Below are positions 9,424 through 16,740 of a stretch of 64,000 nucleotides of DNA, piece after piece. Numbering within the stretch: position 1 is the stretch's first letter; every line of letters starts with the position of its first letter. The notes under the pieces are model-generated. The model searched no databases and was not told the origin of the DNA. It saw nothing but the letters and a program-made list of their open reading frames with translations. This DNA comes from an uncultured Poribacteria bacterium (GTDB lineage Bacteria > Poribacteria > WGA-4E > WGA-3G), in NCBI GenBank assembly GCA_951812525.1, contig OX638316.1:2598506-2662505 (forward strand), in the 5' to 3' direction. A program made the translations under genes and the position numbers.

Positions 9424-9524
9424 GGGCAACTTGTAATCGCTCTTTTCGGCGCACCTTACAACGCCGCGGTTCCCTTCCGTTACTGGGAAGGGCTAAACTT
9501 GCTATTAAATCGAAAGGATCCAGC

Positions 9525-10970
9525 ATGCTAAAAAAAATAACACAGTTGCTCAGACCTCGCTGTTTCGCATTTATTGTGCTAATTTTTGCGCTGGCATTGG
9601 GACTCGGATGCGACAATCGATATTACGATGACCGTTTGCAAATGGAGGTCCAGCAGTTAGACAGCGATCTCATGAATCGTTGGGCTACCAGTGGCGTCGT
9701 CGTTTTAGATACCGCACCCAATGGGCCCGCACATAAAGCACAACTCGAGGGTGGTGAACTCATCTCTTATGTCATCGTGGAATATCCAGTCAAGAGTGCT
9801 GGAGATTTTAACAGCGCAATAAAAAAGGCACTTGATGAAGATAATAACCTGATTCTTTATTTGAAGGATAAGGATCCGATCCGTATCGCGCTGCGGAGGA
9901 AAGGGGATAAGCTCGGCCTCAGCGTTGAAGGAAGTGGCACTGTCCGTGTTAAACAGATTCAACCCGGAGCACTTGCTTCAAACTCTGATATTCAGGTAGG
10001 CGACATTGTTGAAAAGATTGTTGATGAGCAAAATATTAACAGCCTCGCCGATTACAAGAAGATACTCGGAAAACTCTCCAAGCACAAATTCATTTTCCGA
10101 ACTTCGGAGTTAATAGGCGTGAAAATCGCTGCTGTAACTGCCCTCGGCGACTTAGGAGATGACCGCTCAATTGAGCCATTGGTAGACCTTTTCAAAAATA
10201 GCACAGAATTTTCACTCCGCAAAGCTGCAATTAGTAGTCTCCAACGCCTCGTTGAATTGAGTGTACTAAATGATCTGTTCCAGGAATTCCAGCGTGCCAA
10301 TGTGAACCAACTGCCAGCTGACAGCCTTCAAGCGAGTCAACTCGAATCCGCCTCAATTCTTGGCTTACTTACCGTAGATAGAACGGAAAATACCGCTACC
10401 CTCAAAGCCCCGTTCGGAACGCAATTCAGACACAGATCCGAGACACTCTATCGGAGAATCAACGAGGGACAAATCGCTGAACTGGCACAACAATATATTC
10501 AGATTGAGGTAGAACCGGAACAAGAAATTCGGCGCGCCTGCCTCGCGATACTCGGCATTCTCAAACCGATTTCGGCGATTGATGCGCTCATTGCAGTTCT
10601 TGAAAATTCGACAGAAATTCCCGGTATCCGTTTCCAAGCAGGACTGGCACTCAGTCAGGTCGGTGAACCCGCTGTTGACGCACTGATCGCCGCTTTTGAA
10701 AGCGGAGATACCAGCACGAAAGATATAGCCGCTTCTGCACTAGGTGGTATCGGAGGAACTAAGGCACGAAATCGGTTGATTAGTGCACTGGAAACCGCCA
10801 ATGAACCCGCAATCCGACTCACGCTTGTCGACGCAATCGCTAAGATCGGGGACGGTCCTTCAATTCGGGCACTTGAGCGTCAACGTGAACTATATCAACA
10901 GGAGGCTGATAGTGGCCTCCGCATCTTCCTTGATGAGGTTTTTAGAAACTTAGCAACGGAATCGATGTAG
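9525..10970 (+). CDS. PDZ and HEAT-repeat lipoprotein
   Basis: The ATG at 9525 is preferred: it follows AAAGGA and starts a signal peptide with a possible lipobox (GLGC, about Cys29). The frame is open further upstream to 9420, but that extension would bury the signal. Residues 50-115 and 120-185 look like two PDZ-type modules (GPAHKAQLEGGELISYV; IQPGALASNSDIQVGDIV). The rest, to residue 481, is HEAT/EZ repeats (VKIAAVTALGDLGDDRSIEP, FQAGLALSQVGEPAVDALI, IAASALGGIGGTKARNRL). PDZ plus HEAT suggests a periplasmic scaffold. No protease domain is present, which separates it from DegP-type proteins. Confidence 0.8.
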   Translation: MLKKITQLLRPRCFAFIVLIFALALGLGCDNRYYDDRLQMEVQQLDSDLMNRWATSGVVVLDTAPNGPAHKAQLEGGELISYVIVEYPVKSAGDFNSAIKKALDEDNNLILYLKDKDPIRIALRRKGDKLGLSVEGSGTVRVKQIQPGALASNSDIQVGDIVEKIVDEQNINSLADYKKILGKLSKHKFIFRTSELIGVKIAAVTALGDLGDDRSIEPLVDLFKNSTEFSLRKAAISSLQRLVELSVLNDLFQEFQRANVNQLPADSLQASQLESASILGLLTVDRTENTATLKAPFGTQFRHRSETLYRRINEGQIAELAQQYIQIEVEPEQEIRRACLAILGILKPISAIDALIAVLENSTEIPGIRFQAGLALSQVGEPAVDALIAAFESGDTSTKDIAASALGGIGGTKARNRLISALETANEPAIRLTLVDAIAKIGDGPSIRALERQRELYQQEADSGLRIFLDEVFRNLATESM

Positions 10971-11008
10971 TTCAACGGGGGACTCGCGCAACGGGTTGTG
11001 TGCTACCA

Positions 11009-11845
11009 ATGAAGATTGGACTCATTTCAGACTTACACACAGACGTTACGCCCTTAAACAAAGCACTCATCCCGTATCTCATTGATGCCGTCAAGGCAGC
11101 GGAACTCGACGTTTTAGTAATTGCAGGTGATCTCGCACGGCATCTCGTTCAACTTTCTGAAACACTCAACGCTTTTTATTTGGCAGATTTAGCCTGTGAG
11201 AAATTGTTCGTTCCAGGCAACCATGACATTTGGGCAATTGAGACTGCTGACGTTACAAGTGAACAGAAGTGCGATATTATTTCTCAGCTTTGTTATGAGT
11301 GTGAGTTTCATCCGCTTATGGATCAGCCTTTTGTCACCGAGCAAGTCGCTTTCTGTGGGACTATCGGTTGGTATGATTACAGTTTCGCACCCGAGGGTTA
11401 CGACTTTTCCGACGCACAATACGCCGAGAAGGAGTTGATGGGGGCAGTCTGGAATGACAAGCGATACGCCAAATGGGCGGACACCGATCCCGTTGTCACC
11501 CAGCGTTTTGATGTAGAACTTGAAGCGCAGATAGATTGCGTCCGGGATGATGTGTCCCGTATCATTGTGGTTACACATCATGTTCCATTTCGCGAGTGCA
11601 TCCAATACCGAGGCGAATTACCGTGGGACTTCTTTCGTGCATTCATGGGAAGTAAAAGCATCGGGGCATGCTGCTTGCGGGAACCACTTGTTACGCACGC
11701 ACTTTTCGGGCATATCCATCGATCCGTTGATATGCAACTTTGCAGTGTACGAGCTATCTGTGCCCCTGTCGGTTATCTATATGAAAAACCTACAATGGAT
11801 TTGAATGCTTATGCCGCACAATGTTTGGCTTGTTTCGAGATATGA
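11009..11845 (+). CDS. Calcineurin-like metallophosphoesterase
   Basis: All metal-binding motifs of the family are present: DLH (DLHTD, about 8-12), GDLARH (about 43), GNHD (about 74), VTHHVPF (about 190) and GHIH (about 235). These coordinate two metals for phosphoester hydrolysis. The 278-residue length suits a single-domain enzyme, and no signal peptide is seen, so it should be cytoplasmic. The ATG at 11009 places the first strand correctly; a GTG nine bases earlier (11000) is a possible alternative. The substrate is unknown; the flanking lipoproteins and cupin do not indicate one. Confidence 0.9.
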   Translation: MKIGLISDLHTDVTPLNKALIPYLIDAVKAAELDVLVIAGDLARHLVQLSETLNAFYLADLACEKLFVPGNHDIWAIETADVTSEQKCDIISQLCYECEFHPLMDQPFVTEQVAFCGTIGWYDYSFAPEGYDFSDAQYAEKELMGAVWNDKRYAKWADTDPVVTQRFDVELEAQIDCVRDDVSRIIVVTHHVPFRECIQYRGELPWDFFRAFMGSKSIGACCLREPLVTHALFGHIHRSVDMQLCSVRAICAPVGYLYEKPTMDLNAYAAQCLACFEI

Positions 11846-11875
11846 TTGAATTTGGAAAATAGAAAGGAAAACGCT

Positions 11876-12235
11876 ATGGAGATAACCTTAACAAACAGCA
11901 ACGACGCAGGCGCACTCGAATTCCCTTGGGGTGCCATTAAATGGCTCTGCAATGATCAAATCGATCCAGACGCTGAGATGACCTTTGGAGTCGTCTATAT
12001 TAACGCCGGTGAAGGCAATCCTGTCCATTACCATCCGAACTGTGAAGAGCTCATCTATGTCCTTTCCGGTGAATGCGACCACAGTTTGGGAGATGAGGTC
12101 ATCCCGCTCAAACCTGGGATGATGTTGCGTATCCCTCGCAATGTCAAGCACAATGCCGTCAACACCGGCTGGCAGCCCGTGACAATGATTATCTGTTATT
12201 CCGATGCCGACAGGCAAACTGTCTTTGAAGAATAG
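11876..12235 (+). CDS. Small cupin-domain protein
   Basis: The 119-residue protein is a single cupin barrel: motif 1 reads HYHPNCEELIYVLSGE with the His, His and Glu metal ligands, and motif 2 reads PRNVKHNAVNTG with the last His. A divalent metal is therefore likely. The start at 11876 is supported by AAAGGAAA five to six bases before it; the open frame upstream to 11846 has only a TTG. It begins 30 bases after the metallophosphoesterase stop, so the two are probably one transcript. Such small cupins may act as isomerases, sensors or sugar-binding proteins; nothing here decides. Confidence 0.8.
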   Translation: MEITLTNSNDAGALEFPWGAIKWLCNDQIDPDAEMTFGVVYINAGEGNPVHYHPNCEELIYVLSGECDHSLGDEVIPLKPGMMLRIPRNVKHNAVNTGWQPVTMIICYSDADRQTVFEE

Positions 12236-12252
12236 GAAAGTTGTTTGTAGGA

Positions 12253-12267
12253 GGGATTTGTAATCCC
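12253..12267. repeat. Short interspersed palindrome
   Basis: GGGATT and AATCCC arms flank a TGT loop, inside the wider phrase GTAGGAGGGATTTGT. It belongs to the group of small 3-nt-loop palindromes found at many intergenic sites in the window. Confidence 0.6.
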
Positions 12268-12311
12268 GACCCTCTAAGACACCTTATCCGTTTAAAAGGA
12301 ATTATTGCGCA

Positions 12312-13013
12312 ATGTCCAGAGAATCACACTGCAGTGTTAAAATCTGCGGTATTACCTCTATCCATGACGCTCGACTTGCCGCCGATGCGGGTGCAGACTA
12401 CGTCGGTGTGTTAGTTGATGTCGCCGTATCAGAACGAACACGTTCTACTGCTCAAGCCATCGAAATCGCAAGCGGAAGCCCCATTCCTACCGTGCTTCTG
12501 CTATACAACCGCACAACATTCGATATCCAAGAAATCGTTTCTCAGATTCAACCCTTTGCCGTGCAACTCCTTGGACAAGAACCACCACAACAAGTTGAAG
12601 AACTTAAAGACACGGTGTCCTGTCAGCTTTGGAAGTCCGTCTATCTGCCTGCCGGTAGCCCCGAAAATGTAGATATGCCCACTGTCCAAGCGGAGATGCA
12701 AGCTTATCAAGACGCAGGTGCCGATTTCCTGCTGTTTGATAGTGTCGATATGAGTCTGGAGAAACCCAGATATGGTGGTACTGGGAAAACTTGTGATTGG
12801 AATGTCGCTGCTGAACTTATTACGGAAAGCCCGCTACCGGTATTTTTCGCTGGTGGGATCCGCCCAGAGAATGTTAAAGCCGCCATTGAGACGATCCGTC
12901 CACACGGTATTGATCTCTGTTCTGGGGTTGAGGCGTCAAAGGGTATCAAAGATCCAAATAAACTTGAACAACTTATGGAACAGGTTAAACAAGCGAAGAA
13001 AAATAGGCTTTAG
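12312..13013 (+). CDS. trpF: Phosphoribosylanthranilate isomerase-like TIM barrel
   Basis: The 233-residue protein follows TrpF closely: VKICGIT at the first strand with the catalytic-type Cys, VQLLGQE in place of the usual QLHG, a phosphate-binding GGTGKTCDW, VFFAGGIRPENV and DLCSGVEASKGIKDPNK near the end, with Asp of LLFDSVD before it. TrpF converts phosphoribosylanthranilate to CdRP in tryptophan synthesis. The catalytic-loop region after strand 2 (VGVLVDVAVSERTRS) departs from the canonical F-x-x-x-SPR phrase, so a related isomerase activity cannot be excluded. No other trp gene is nearby. An AAAGGA ribosome site supports the start. Confidence 0.75.
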   Translation: MSRESHCSVKICGITSIHDARLAADAGADYVGVLVDVAVSERTRSTAQAIEIASGSPIPTVLLLYNRTTFDIQEIVSQIQPFAVQLLGQEPPQQVEELKDTVSCQLWKSVYLPAGSPENVDMPTVQAEMQAYQDAGADFLLFDSVDMSLEKPRYGGTGKTCDWNVAAELITESPLPVFFAGGIRPENVKAAIETIRPHGIDLCSGVEASKGIKDPNKLEQLMEQVKQAKKNRL

Positions 13014-13091
13014 TAGTCAGTCGTCGGTTAAAGAGGACTCTGATTTGACAGATCTGCCTCTTAACCAACAACTGATAACCGATAACTGACA
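13014..13091 (+). repeat. Inverted repeat built from opposing heptanucleotide tracts
   Basis: Plus-strand heptads ACCAACA, ACTGATA, ACCGATA, ACTGACA run from 13064 to 13091. On the other side, 13014-13030 reads as the complement of two such heptads. The arms 13018-13036 and 13057-13074 pair over about 18 bases with few mismatches (core GGTTAAAGAGG / CCTCTTAACC) around a 20-nt loop. The structure fills the gap between the trpF-like stop and the ribosome site of the gene at 13113. Confidence 0.65.
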
Positions 13092-13112
13092 ACCATTGAA
13101 AAGGAGACTTTC

Positions 13113-13880
13113 ATGAAGAATTCTTTTGTCTACTATACGCGGATGCTCAACAATGGCTTTCAGCTAATTACTGTCGTGGCACTAATTTGTATATTATCCA
13201 TTGCTAATTTCTCTACTGCCTTCGCTGATAGCCATGAAATGGAAGGTGAAAAGGCAGAAGAAAAACCGAATATTTCCGGATGGTTCCAGATCGATGTGGA
13301 TAGTCTCGGTCCTTATTTCTTGATTGGTGCCAGTCATCCACTCGGCGGTGGTATTTCATTTGATTCTAATATCTATGTGAACGGTAATCCGGGGATCGAC
13401 GGTTCGCGCAAGTATTTGGGCGAGTTTGATATGGGCATTTCATTCCCTGTTATCGCGAACGACAGCATGGCACTGCTGCTAACACCCATGCTCGGTGTTG
13501 GGTTCAATTATGCCAGTCCAGACGGTCCCTACGCCTTATACCCTCAAATTTTTGCTATCCTACCCGCTGGCAAAATTTTCGGTTTCCATTGGACGATCAG
13601 TACACTTTCTTCTATGTTTGATGATGAAAGTCTAAATGAACTCTATAATCGCACTTATTTCACCTACGCTCTTAATGATACCATTGCTGTTGGTCCGCAA
13701 TTTGAATCCGTGCTCGGTCTCGGTGATGGTGGTGGGTTGTGGGCTTTAAATTTCGGTGGACGTATAAATATCGGCTATGGTGAGAATAACACGCTTGGCA
13801 TATACGTCGGATATGAAACCAAAAAAGAGGAAGGTCAAACCGGACTTACCGGTAGAATGAATTTCACTCGGACTTGGTAG
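13113..13880 (+). CDS. Predicted outer-membrane beta-barrel-like exported protein (paralogue 1)
   Basis: A long signal peptide (about 1-38, ending FADS) precedes an acidic linker (EMEGEKAEEKP) and a 200-residue region of alternating short beta strands with Gly/aromatic turns, starting SGWFQIDVDSLGPYFLIGAS. The protein ends RMNFTRTW; a terminal aromatic residue after alternating polar/aromatic positions is typical of outer-membrane barrel proteins. I do not recognise a named function. The gene at 15826 encodes a clear paralogue, and the pair lies beside two ammonium transporter genes. GGAGA precedes the ATG. Confidence 0.75.
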   Translation: MKNSFVYYTRMLNNGFQLITVVALICILSIANFSTAFADSHEMEGEKAEEKPNISGWFQIDVDSLGPYFLIGASHPLGGGISFDSNIYVNGNPGIDGSRKYLGEFDMGISFPVIANDSMALLLTPMLGVGFNYASPDGPYALYPQIFAILPAGKIFGFHWTISTLSSMFDDESLNELYNRTYFTYALNDTIAVGPQFESVLGLGDGGGLWALNFGGRINIGYGENNTLGIYVGYETKKEEGQTGLTGRMNFTRTW

Positions 13881-13910
13881 CCGCTTTAGGTGAGCAAACG
13901 CCACACGGTA

Positions 13911-13973
13911 GGCGAGGTTTTCTCACCTCGCCTGAGAAACGTCCACATGGTAGGCGAGGTTTCTAACCTCGCC
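13911..13973. repeat. Two adjacent GGCGAGGT-type palindromes
   Basis: The first copy (13911-13932) has 8-base arms GGCGAGGT/ACCTCGCC with a 6-nt loop. The second (13953-13973) has perfect 9-base arms GGCGAGGTT/AACCTCGCC with loop TCT. Each is preceded by the same CCACAYGGTA phrase, so this is a tandem duplication of about 42 bases. They fall between convergent genes and could also act as transcription stops. Confidence 0.75.
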
Positions 13974-14005
13974 CCCAATACCTTCGGTATATAGTCCGCC
14001 TTATG

Positions 14006-15445
14006 CTATTCCAAGAGATAAATGTGAATCGTTCTATCTTTTGCACGTGAAAAGGCTGGCAGTGTTGTTACAAGGTGTCCACGTTCGCGAATCCAGCTGC
14101 GAACCGCTGCATTTGCGTCAAAAACATTGAAACTCGCCACGTCCACAACAAACCACAATCGTTCTCTCCCAGAAGTTTCCCATTGTCTCTCAAATCCTTC
14201 CTTGTCGTCTAACAACCCACCAATGTAGATAGGTGTCAGCTCTGGAAGATAGTACTTGCCCATCTCAGGTTCAGAAAGCACTATATTATCGGTGGGATGC
14301 TTCTGAGCTTCAATCGCTTTAAACGCCTCCCGCCATCTGGGGCGTCCTCCGTTTTCAATCCAAAAGTAGAGGTAAGTCTGTGAGAGTAGCGTCACCACCA
14401 GAACACACGGCACAAATATACCGAGTATTTTTCCGCCTGATTGCGGTACGACCGCCTTCCAGATCCGTTCACACGCAACGCCAGCCAAAATAAAATAGGC
14501 AGGGATCGTCCAGAACAGGTAATAGCCAGCGACGTTTTGAAGCTGCGAGGCAACAAGAAAAAGTCCCAATGGTATACCCGCATAACAAAGTAAAAAGCGC
14601 GTCCCTCTGTTAAATGGGGTTGCAACGAAACCGAAAAACGCAGCAACAGCTATCGGGATACTCACCCCGTGGACAAGTGTTAGTAAAATATAAAGTGGAC
14701 TCCGCTGCCACTCATTGCGTCCCCACCCCGAAAAGAGATAACCGCGAACTTCTGGAAGCAACAGTGCCAACACCGGCATCGCGAACGGGAGAAAGAAGAT
14801 AATCAAATTTAGCCATCGCTTTTTGTTGGATTTTTCTAATAGGCAAATTACGGCGTAAGCAGCTAATGCAGGAACAATCACGACAGAAAGGGTATGCGAG
14901 AGAATGAGACAGAAACAGGAAACCAGCGCACCTACCGTCAAGAGTGTCGAATCGCGTTCCAAGGAGAGGTAGAATAACCATGCTGTCAATATGGCGAAGA
15001 GGAGGGTAAAGATGGGATATCGCGCGTTCTGCGTCCAAAACAGATGCCAGCTTGAGCATGCCATAAACATGCCACTCAGAAACCCGATCTGCCAATTGAA
15101 CAATGTGCGTCCTAATCCAAAAATCGCAGGGATTGAGATAATCCCGACTATACAAGGAATGAAACGACTCCCCCATTCGCTGTCGTTGGCGAGCGCGATA
15201 GATAACTTTACCGCTAGGTAAGGAATCGGATTCGGAATGCTCTGCCAGCTCTCCAACGAAAACCCCTCTGTATCTCTGACTGTAAAGACCTCATCAATCC
15301 AAAAACTCCACTGACCTAAATTCCAGAAGCGAAGTAGGGCACCGACTATCACAACAACGCTTAGAAGTACAATATGCTTTTTTTTTGGGCAATCTTTTGT
15401 TGAAAATTTCAGCATTTTTATTTGAACTCTGTCTCCCCACTTCAT
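14006..15445 (-). CDS. GT39/ArnT-type membrane glycosyltransferase
   Basis: The 479-residue protein has a first membrane segment (about 24-42), followed by the first periplasmic loop with WSFWIDEVFTVRD, the Asp-Glu motif of GT-C enzymes of the PMT/ArnT/GT83 group. About ten further hydrophobic segments follow, and a C-terminal soluble domain (about 375-479). These enzymes move a sugar from a polyprenyl-phosphate carrier onto protein or lipid outside the membrane. It is transcribed against its neighbours and has no partner gene. An AGGGG site lies very close to the ATG at 15445; ATG 15415 (residue 11) is an alternative. Confidence 0.8.
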   Translation of the reverse strand: MKWGDRVQIKMLKFSTKDCPKKKHIVLLSVVVIVGALLRFWNLGQWSFWIDEVFTVRDTEGFSLESWQSIPNPIPYLAVKLSIALANDSEWGSRFIPCIVGIISIPAIFGLGRTLFNWQIGFLSGMFMACSSWHLFWTQNARYPIFTLLFAILTAWLFYLSLERDSTLLTVGALVSCFCLILSHTLSVVIVPALAAYAVICLLEKSNKKRWLNLIIFFLPFAMPVLALLLPEVRGYLFSGWGRNEWQRSPLYILLTLVHGVSIPIAVAAFFGFVATPFNRGTRFLLCYAGIPLGLFLVASQLQNVAGYYLFWTIPAYFILAGVACERIWKAVVPQSGGKILGIFVPCVLVVTLLSQTYLYFWIENGGRPRWREAFKAIEAQKHPTDNIVLSEPEMGKYYLPELTPIYIGGLLDDKEGFERQWETSGRERLWFVVDVASFNVFDANAAVRSWIRERGHLVTTLPAFSRAKDRTIHIYLLE

Positions 15446-15825
15446 AGACCCCTACAAATCTCATCAAAACCGCTTATCGGTATTACTATGGCATTAATCC
15501 ATTTCCAGTCGGCAAAAACAGGTATTTGTCCAGTGTGTACCTGTTTTGACCAGTCCTATCGGTACTGCTCTTATCTGCTTTCAGATGCAATATTATCTCC
15601 ATAAAAACCGAATTGGCACGCGTTTTGCTTTAAACGAAAATAGGTGCACAGTAAGTGCTGGTGAAAGCCTGCTGTTCGCAGGCGAGTATATCACAAGTTT
15701 ATGATTAAGTCAAGTGATCCTGTTCTCTGTAAAAACCTGGACTGGCACTGTAGCACCGTGATTGTAAGGCAACTTAAACCTACATAACACCGCAGGCGCG
15801 CTTTGACGCGCACAAGGAGATTTTA
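15446..15825. other. Divergent intergenic region with a long inverted repeat and a hairpin
   Basis: No gene is supported in these 380 bases. A perfect 10-bp inverted repeat (AAAACAGGTA / TACCTGTTTT, 13-nt loop) lies at 15515-15547, about 70 bases upstream of the glycosyltransferase start and flanked by CCAGTC on both sides, a layout that could be an operator. A smaller hairpin GCCTGC/GCAGGC is at 15667-15683. Just before the gene at 15826 is a GC-rich GCGCG/CGCGC hairpin next to the ribosome site. Confidence 0.5.
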
Positions 15826-16545
15826 ATGAAAACGCATACATTTTGGTTTGTTCAAGTATTAGCGTTGGTCTGTATTTTCGCTATTGGTAGTATCCCTATG
15901 GTCTATGCTGACATGCATGAAGCCGGTGAAGAGATGGCGGAAGAAGAGCCATCAAGTGCTTCCGGTTGGTTTCGGACCGACACAGACGGTTTAGGAACAC
16001 AAATCTGGTTCGGTGCAAGCCACTCCCCAAGCTTCCTCGGTAGCCTCTCCCTTGATACAGATATTTATGTAGTTGATACATTCGGTGAATTGGATGTCGG
16101 AATCGGGATTCCGGTCGTTGATAGTGATTCACTGTCGCTCAGTTTCTTGCCGATGGTAGGTATCGGGTTTGACTATGCTGCGCCGAATGGTCCCTCTTCC
16201 TTGATTGCTCCGCAGCTATTTACGTATCTCACTGCTGGCTCTATCTACTTTGAATCATGGATCCAAGGTTTCTTCAATTCTATGTTCGATGAAGAAGCGG
16301 GTGATTCCCTCTACACTCGCAATTTTGTCCTACTGTCGCTCAATGATACACTTTCTGTTGGTCCGCAGGTGGAAGTAACTCTTGATTTGACCGAAGGCGG
16401 GCTCGGTAGTCTCGCGCCCGGTCTCCGCGCAAACGTCGCTTACGGTGAGAATAACACGCTTGGTGTCTTTGTCGGATTTGAAACCCAAAAAGGTGATGAT
16501 GACACAGGTATTACCGGTAGAATGACATTCGTCCGCTCTTGGTAA
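15826..16545 (+). CDS. Predicted outer-membrane beta-barrel-like exported protein (paralogue 2)
   Basis: The 239-residue protein is a paralogue of the one at 13113. Both have a signal peptide ending in an acidic spacer (HEAGEEMAEEEP here), SGWFxxDxDxLG at the mature start, the stretch SxSFxPMxGxGFxYAxPxGP in the middle, a SMFDxE phrase about residue 155, NDTxxVGPQxE, and the closing YGENNTLGxxVGxET with a final aromatic (RMTFVRSW). This conservation profile with a terminal Trp fits a small outer-membrane barrel. It is followed after 195 bases by an ammonium transporter gene on the same strand, suggesting a joint role, but no function is known to me. Confidence 0.75.
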   Translation: MKTHTFWFVQVLALVCIFAIGSIPMVYADMHEAGEEMAEEEPSSASGWFRTDTDGLGTQIWFGASHSPSFLGSLSLDTDIYVVDTFGELDVGIGIPVVDSDSLSLSFLPMVGIGFDYAAPNGPSSLIAPQLFTYLTAGSIYFESWIQGFFNSMFDEEAGDSLYTRNFVLLSLNDTLSVGPQVEVTLDLTEGGLGSLAPGLRANVAYGENNTLGVFVGFETQKGDDDTGITGRMTFVRSW

Positions 16546-16554
16546 AAATAAAAA

Positions 16555-16622
16555 GTGTCGCTGACGACACAAGGTATGGTTATCGCGAACCAGAGGGGCA
16601 GGAATACCTCGTGGTTCGCGAT
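16555..16622 (+). promoter_or_regulatory. Structured leader hairpins upstream of amt
   Basis: Two stems can be drawn: GTGTCG/CGACAC with a CTGA loop (16555-16570), and a long one with arms ATCGCGAACCA (16582-16592) and TGGTTCGCGAT (16612-16622) extended by GAGG/CCTC with a single bulged base, about 15 pairs in all. No T-run follows the second stem. It lies about 120 bases before the amt start and may be an mRNA processing, stabilising or attenuation element. Confidence 0.55.
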
Positions 16623-16740
16623 GAGCAACACTGACCTGCAACGGCAGATCGCAGACGGATCCTACACAGACGCAACCCCGCTTTTGCCGTTCACGACACG
16701 AAAGGTTTTTTGGAAAGATTGACACAAGGAGATATTTCAA

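Noticed and set aside
9420-9524. Upstream extension of the PDZ-HEAT lipoprotein
   Set aside because: It has no ribosome site of its own and would place 35 basic residues before a good lipoprotein signal that starts at 9525.
12301-13013. A tryptophan operon
   Set aside because: Only the TrpF-like gene is present; upstream are a cupin and metallophosphoesterase and downstream a barrel-like gene, so no operon for tryptophan synthesis is supported.
16555-16622. A glutamine (glnA-type) riboswitch before amt
   Set aside because: The hairpins do not show the conserved loop elements of that riboswitch that I can recall; only a generic structured leader can be claimed.
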